From Chloroflexota bacterium (lineage in GTDB: Bacteria > Chloroflexota > Limnocylindria > Limnocylindrales > CSP1-4), in assembly GCA_016875645.1 (NCBI GenBank), contig VGPE01000145.1, forward strand, positions 1 to 7,141: DNA of 7,141 bases, given 5' to 3'. Positions 5,093 through 7,141 of the stretch are shown here, piece by piece. The notes beneath the pieces were generated by a model that did not search any database, was not told where the DNA came from, and was given only the letters and a program-made list of their open reading frames with translations. Each line of letters opens with the position of its first letter. The first letter of the stretch is position 1. A program made the position numbers and the translations under genes.

Positions 5093-6706
5093 TCAGAGAG
5101 CGATCGCCATCCCCGCCGAACCGGCGTCGGCGCCACCGGACAGGCGTCCGCTGACCTGGTCGATGCCGATCGCGTGCACGAAGCCGATGCCGCCGTGGGC
5201 CATCGGCAGGCGCTTGATCGGGTGGGACTTCGCGACTTCGTCCACCACGCGCCCGGGGATCCGGATCTGCGCCGAGATCACCCCGGCCTGGCAGTCGAAC
5301 CTCGGCGCGAGGACCGCATCCGACACGCTCATCTTGAAGTCCAGGATGTTGACCAGGACCTGGGCGATCGACGTGATGATCCGCGTCCCGCCCGGTGCCC
5401 CGATCACAAGGATCGGCTTGCCGCCGCGGTAGACGATCGTCGGCGCCATCCCGGTCGTTCGCGCCTTGCCGGGCGCGATCGAGTTCGGGTGCCCGGGCAG
5501 CGGGTGGTAGTTGATCATCGAGTTGTTGTACATGAAGCCCATGCCGGGGCTGATCACCCCTGATGACCCGCCCAGCGAATGCGTCAGCGACACGCAGCTG
5601 CCACGCGCGTCAACCACCGAGACGTGGGTGGTGCCGGGCGACCCGACCGGATCGAACGGAACGACGATCGTTTCGCCGGCCTCGATCCGCCCGCGCCATT
5701 CGGCCGCCCGCGCCTTTGACGTGAGCCACTCGAGGGGCACGTCGACGTAGCCAGGGTCGCCGAGGTACGTGTTGCGGTCCGCGAACGCGGCCTTCATCGC
5801 TGCGGCGACACGCAGGATGTACTCGGCGCTGTTGTGACCCATGGCGCGCAGGTCCCAGCCCTCGAGGATGTTGAGGATCTCGACCAGGGTGGGTCCACCA
5901 TGCGGCGAGGTGCTCGTGGCAATGGTGACGTCCCGGTAGTGGCCCACGACGGGCTCCACCTCGCGCGCCTCGTAGCCGTGAAGGTCCTCCGCGGTCACGT
6001 AGGCGCCGTTGGCACGCAGGTCGGCGGCGATTCGCTGGCCGAGCGAGCCCGTGTAGAAGTCGCTGGGGCCGGCCTTGCCGAGCTCGCGCAGCGTCCGGGC
6101 GTAGTCCGGATTTCGGATCACCTCGCCGGTCAGATAGGGCGTGCCGTCGGGCTTGAGGTAGATCTTGGAGGCTTCGGGGCTGGCCCGGACGTAGCCCAGC
6201 AGCGACGTCTGCTCGGGGTGCGCGGCCGGGGTCAGCCAGTAGGACGCCACGCGATTGTCGACCGCGAACCCCTCGTCCGCGAGGCGAGCGGCGGGCTCCA
6301 GGGCCTGGGCGAACGTGATCGTGCCCCAGCGCTCGATGAGCTGCGCCAGACCACGGACCGTGCCCGGCGTGCAGATCGAGGTGTAGCCGAGTTCGTTGGC
6401 CTTCGATCGGAGGAAGAAGCCCCAGTTGTCCGGGTTGGGGCCGATGTACTCGTTCGCCCACATGTCGGACGAGGTCAGGGAACCGGCGGTCGCTGGCGCG
6501 TCGATCATCCGGGAGCGACCGGGCGCGTCGGTGTTGCGATGGAAGTTGACCAGGATGTAGCCGCCGATGCTGGAGTCGTGCGGGTCCAGCACGCCCTGGG
6601 CGAGCGCGCACGTGACGGCGGCGTCCACGGCGTTGCCGCCGCTCGCGAGGACCTCGGCACCGGCGTCGGCAGCGAACGCCTCGGGCGCACAGATCATTCC
6701 GGCCAT
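5093..6706 (-). CDS. Gamma-glutamyltransferase-family Ntn hydrolase, cytosolic, non-canonical substrate pocket
   Basis: A 537-residue protein of the GGT family, made as one chain that should self-cleave before T359 (G358|T359 in GTTHVSVVD) into subunits of about 358 and 179 residues, T359 becoming the nucleophile. Family landmarks are GGNAVDAAV (23-31), TPGTVRGLAQLIERWGT (113-129), LGDPGYVDVP (315-324), GMAPT (419-423) and the oxyanion GAPGGTRI (436-443). Compared with E. coli GGT as I recall it, gamma-glutamyl pocket residues are changed: R114 to M67, N411 to G379, D433 to N399, S462 to T418, S463 to G419; the lid loop is about 10 residues shorter. Glutathione is therefore an unlikely substrate; an acylase or amidase is more likely. 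There is no signal peptide: the chain begins at the position that follows the signal and linker in E. coli. The start ATG 6706 is preceded by AGGAGGGAG, and the extension to 7030 is Arg-rich and not protein-like. Confidence 0.88.
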   Translation of the reverse strand: MAGMICAPEAFAADAGAEVLASGGNAVDAAVTCALAQGVLDPHDSSIGGYILVNFHRNTDAPGRSRMIDAPATAGSLTSSDMWANEYIGPNPDNWGFFLRSKANELGYTSICTPGTVRGLAQLIERWGTITFAQALEPAARLADEGFAVDNRVASYWLTPAAHPEQTSLLGYVRASPEASKIYLKPDGTPYLTGEVIRNPDYARTLRELGKAGPSDFYTGSLGQRIAADLRANGAYVTAEDLHGYEAREVEPVVGHYRDVTIATSTSPHGGPTLVEILNILEGWDLRAMGHNSAEYILRVAAAMKAAFADRNTYLGDPGYVDVPLEWLTSKARAAEWRGRIEAGETIVVPFDPVGSPGTTHVSVVDARGSCVSLTHSLGGSSGVISPGMGFMYNNSMINYHPLPGHPNSIAPGKARTTGMAPTIVYRGGKPILVIGAPGGTRIITSIAQVLVNILDFKMSVSDAVLAPRFDCQAGVISAQIRIPGRVVDEVAKSHPIKRLPMAHGGIGFVHAIGIDQVSGRLSGGADAGSAGMAIAL

Positions 6707-6714
6707 GGCGATGT

Positions 6715-6723
6715 CTCCCTCCT
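6715..6723 (-). promoter_or_regulatory. Shine-Dalgarno of the GGT-family gene
   Basis: The coding strand reads AGGAGGGAG 8 nt before ATG 6706 (measured from GGGAG). It is the strongest ribosome site near the family's N-terminus and fixes the start, excluding the upstream in-frame ATG at 7030. Confidence 0.75.
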
Positions 6724-7070
6724 CGTCGTGCCCCCGTCCATGATCGGGCCTGCGGGGGTCCCGACGCTGGCCGATCGGGCGCCCGGCGGAGCCGCGACGG
6801 ACGCGGACGTGGGTGGCGTGGGAGTGCCGGCTCCGGGTCGCGGCGTTGGCGGCTGGCCCAGCGCCGAAGGCCCTTGATCTGGCGCTTGCGACCGCTGATC
6901 GCCGCCGCCCGGGCGCGTTCGGTACCGGTGGCGGCCGGCAACACGCCTTGAGCGCTGGATCGCGCCCCATGGGCACCTGGCGCGGACGGTATGCCCGTCG
7001 ATGGGCGCAGCGAAACGCCCAGAGGGCCAAGTGTCAGCGCCTCCCGGTCACTGGAGGGTCGGCGTGGAGC
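6724..7070. other. Intergenic stretch without a recognisable gene
   Basis: About 350 bp upstream of the GGT-family gene. Reading frames here are Arg/Pro-rich and lack family motifs on both strands. I see no tRNA and no clear sigma70 promoter. Small perfect inverted repeats occur: CCCCCG/CGGGGG (6731-6736/6753-6758), GACGG/CCGTC with a 5-nt loop (6985-6999), and TGGGCG/CGCCCA with an 8-nt loop (7002-7021). In sequence this GC-rich such short stems arise by chance, so no function is assigned. The GGT-family promoter should lie somewhere here. Confidence 0.5.
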
Positions 7071-7089
7071 GGGAGTGCCACCGCATCCC
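7071..7089 (-). terminator. Possible hairpin after the right-edge partial gene
   Basis: On the minus strand GGGATGC, a GGTG loop, then GCA-C-TCCC form a 7-bp stem with one bulged base. It begins 2 nt after the stop codon of the partial frame entering from the right edge. There is no T-tract; its position right after a stop is the main support. Confidence 0.3.
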
Positions 7090-7091
7090 GG

Positions 7092-7141
7092 TCACCGATA
7101 CCAGCGCCCGGGCGGCTCGAATTCGGTTTCCCCGAGCAGCG
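7092..7141 (-). CDS. C-terminal end of an unidentified protein (partial)
   Basis: The minus-strand frame entering at the right edge reads LLGETEFEPPGRWYR and then TGA (7094-7092). The composition is protein-like (mixed acidic, aromatic and Gly/Pro residues, unlike the Arg-rich noncoding frames beside it), and a hairpin follows the stop within 2 nt. Only 15 residues are in the window, too few to assign a family. If real, it lies upstream of the GGT-family gene on the same strand, separated by 385 nt. Confidence 0.35.
   Translation of the reverse strand, partial: LLGETEFEPPGRWYR

Noticed and set aside
5834..6877. A 347-codon plus-strand frame opposite the GGT-family gene
   Set aside because: Antisense shadow with repeated Val/Gly/Arg composition and no ribosome site or domain pattern.
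5610..6944. A 444-codon minus-strand frame shifted relative to the GGT-family gene
   Set aside because: Extreme Arg/Pro content and no motifs; a frame shadow of the GGT-family gene.
6707..7030. A 108-residue N-terminal extension of the GGT-family protein
   Set aside because: The extension is Arg-rich without a signal peptide or family similarity, and a strong Shine-Dalgarno precedes ATG 6706.
7042..7094. Direct repeat of TCCCGGTCAC at about 7042 and 7086
   Set aside because: Only two short copies in GC-rich DNA, with no further units or mobile-element context; one copy overlaps the stop codon of the partial gene.
7100..7141. A tRNA T-arm-like string (GGCTCGAATTC) near the right edge
   Set aside because: No matching acceptor, D or anticodon stems could be built around it, and the minus strand reads as a plausible protein C-terminus instead.

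Overview
The window is a GC-rich bacterial segment that is almost entirely coding. One gene encodes a lipoprotein and another a Tat-exported enzyme, so the host is a bacterium. The strong G/C third-position bias, the long spurious antisense reading frames and the mix of gene families suit an actinobacterial or Chloroflexota-like lineage. The sequence alone does not fix the taxon, and that assignment is inference.

Layout. (1) Plus strand, 1-2150: the C-terminal part of a GcvT-domain, folate-binding oxidative demethylase-type protein (dimethylglycine/sarcosine dehydrogenase-like), whose stop overlaps the ATG of a cytosolic metal-dependent amidohydrolase with a complete ligand set. (2) Minus strand, 4490-2160: a probable zinc-binding lipoprotein of the ZnuA/TroA family with a His-rich loop, followed 30 nt later by a second, Tat-exported amidohydrolase. 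The last metal-site aspartate of this second amidohydrolase appears to be replaced by glycine. (3) Plus strand, 4628-5044: a small YbjN-domain protein, divergent from the zinc gene. The 137-bp divergent spacer holds a sigma70-like promoter and a Fur/Zur-like 7-1-7 inverted repeat directed at the zinc gene. (4) Minus strand, 6706-5093: a gamma-glutamyltransferase-family Ntn hydrolase with no signal peptide. It keeps the autoprocessing and catalytic threonine but has lost the residues that bind the gamma-glutamyl group. A GC-rich hairpin fills the gap between it and the YbjN gene and looks like a shared bidirectional terminator. (5) 6707-7141: a leader of about 385 bp with no convincing gene, then the last 15 codons of a probable minus-strand gene entering from the right edge, followed by a hairpin.

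How the genes may work together. Three amide-bond hydrolases and one N-demethylase-type enzyme lie within 7 kb, in three separate transcription units. The demethylase and first amidohydrolase are translationally coupled and probably act in one catabolic route for an N-methylated amide, cyclic amide or dipeptide; the substrate is unknown. The lipoprotein and second amidohydrolase look like a zinc-responsive unit, with a zinc binder and a putative zinc enzyme placed together outside the cytoplasm. No ABC permease or ATPase for the zinc binder is in view. I see no mobile element, CRISPR array, tRNA or rRNA.
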